A DNA stretch of 6,073 bases from an uncultured Sphingomonadaceae bacterium (lineage in GTDB: Bacteria; Pseudomonadota; Alphaproteobacteria; Sphingomonadales; Sphingomonadaceae). Position 1 is the first letter of the stretch; the number at the start of each line of letters is the position of its first letter. Made by a program: the position numbers and the translations under genes. The DNA is taken from NCBI GenBank assembly GCA_937996655.1, contig CALKUK010000023.1:1-6073 (forward strand). The letters are read 5' to 3'. Below, piece after piece: positions 5,324 through 6,073 of this stretch. Under the pieces are notes generated by a model. That model was not told the DNA's origin. It made no database searches and saw only the letters and a list, made by a program, of their open reading frames with translations.

Positions 5324-6073
5324 ATGAGCAAAATCGGAGTGAAAGGCGTCCGAAGCGTGGATCTGGACGTCAATGATCTGGAGCGGAATGTCTCTTTCTA
5401 CTCGTCGGTATGGAACCTGACGATCGTCGAGCGCACATCCGAGTCCTGCTGGTTCCGGGGCACAGGACGCTACAACCACATCCTCGCAGTGCACAAGACA
5501 AGAGACACGCCTTCGTGCCGCAGAATCACATTTGATGCGGCGGATGCAGCCTCGGTCGATGCTTTCTATCGCCGCGTCGCAGAGAGCGGCTGCAAAACGC
5601 AAAAGCCGCATGCGCTCTCCACCCCGGGCGGCGGCTATGGCTTCGGCTTTGAAGACCCCGAAGGGCGCAACTTCGCCATCGTCAGCGACGTGCAGGATCA
5701 TCAGGACACCGCTGATGTTCGTGATCGCCCGCGAAAGATCATTCATGTGAATGTGAATGCGGCGAGGATCGAGGACACCAACACGTTCATGATGGACGTT
5801 CTCGGGTTCCGCCTGGTTGACCACAGCGGCCCACTTTATTTCCTCCACTGCGACAACACGGACCACGCCTCAATCGTCACGGCCACGATGAAAACCGCGA
5901 CCTTGAACCATATCTCTTTCGACATGCCGGATCTTGAATCCTGCATGAGGGGCGGCGGGCGCATGCGCGATGCGGGCTATCCGATCGAATGGGGACCCGG
6001 ACGCCATGGACCAGGAAACAACGTCTTCTGCTATTTCGCAGGCCCCGAGGAATTTCCTCTGGAATACACCGCC
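5324..6073 (+). CDS. Extradiol ring-cleavage dioxygenase (vicinal-oxygen-chelate superfamily), 3' end cut by the window
   Basis: The 250 codons present begin MSKIGVKGVRSVDLDVNDLE and run off the right edge; type I extradiol enzymes are usually about 290-310 residues, so roughly 40-60 are missing. The protein has two VOC modules, an N-terminal one (about 8-122) and a catalytic C-terminal one (about 137 onward). Expected iron ligands are H141 (IIHVNV), H196 (LNHISF) and E247 (PLEYTA). Spacing to other active-site residues fits 2,3-dihydroxybiphenyl dioxygenase BphC as I recall it: H181 is 15 before H196 (BphC H195/H210), H228 is 9 before Y237 (H241/Y250), and Y237 is 10 before E247 (Y250/E260). 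The fingerprint GPGNNVFCYF (229-238) is also present. Such enzymes cleave catechols next to the hydroxyls using Fe(II), or rarely Mn(II), and O2 in the cytoplasm. An active enzyme is therefore likely; the substrate is unknown. It starts the plus-strand transcript divergent from the oxidase genes. Confidence 0.9.
   Translation, partial: MSKIGVKGVRSVDLDVNDLERNVSFYSSVWNLTIVERTSESCWFRGTGRYNHILAVHKTRDTPSCRRITFDAADAASVDAFYRRVAESGCKTQKPHALSTPGGGYGFGFEDPEGRNFAIVSDVQDHQDTADVRDRPRKIIHVNVNAARIEDTNTFMMDVLGFRLVDHSGPLYFLHCDNTDHASIVTATMKTATLNHISFDMPDLESCMRGGGRMRDAGYPIEWGPGRHGPGNNVFCYFAGPEEFPLEYTA

Noticed and set aside
5300..5866. 188-codon minus-strand ORF antisense to the dioxygenase
   Set aside because: The dioxygenase frame carries the full active-site set; the reverse frame shows no recognisable family and would overlap the dioxygenase start.

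Overview
The window looks like bacterial chromosome or plasmid DNA of fairly high GC. Gene density is tight, Shine-Dalgarno sites are strong (AGGAGG twice, GGGAGGG once), and the Bug-type solute receptor and copper proteins are of kinds common in Proteobacteria. An alpha- or betaproteobacterium that degrades aromatic compounds is the best guess; nothing here fixes the genus.

Layout: the left edge holds the last 80 codons of a plus-strand thiamine-pyrophosphate enzyme (acetolactate synthase-like family). It converges on a run of three minus-strand genes that occupies 422-5038. In transcription order these are a secreted LVIVD-repeat beta-propeller protein (5038-3524), a 683-residue multidomain multicopper oxidase (3527-1476) and a Bug/TctC-family periplasmic solute-binding protein (1411-422). 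The first two overlap by 4 bases (ATGA); the third follows after 64 bases with its own AGGAGG. A 285-base divergent intergenic region (5039-5323) contains several short inverted repeats. It leads into a plus-strand extradiol ring-cleavage dioxygenase cut by the right edge after 250 codons.

How the genes may work together: all three minus-strand products carry N-terminal signal sequences, so they probably act in the periplasm. The oxidase is the most notable gene. Its motifs place one type-1 copper site in cupredoxin domain 1, all eight trinuclear-cluster histidines in domains 1 and 2, a second type-1 site in a plastocyanin-like domain 3, and a CusF-like copper-binding domain at the C-terminus. 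Flanking genes for a catechol-cleaving dioxygenase, a TPP enzyme and a carboxylate-type receptor suggest an aromatic or carboxylate catabolic neighbourhood. The oxidase and propeller could serve phenolic oxidation or periplasmic copper handling; the sequence alone does not decide between these.
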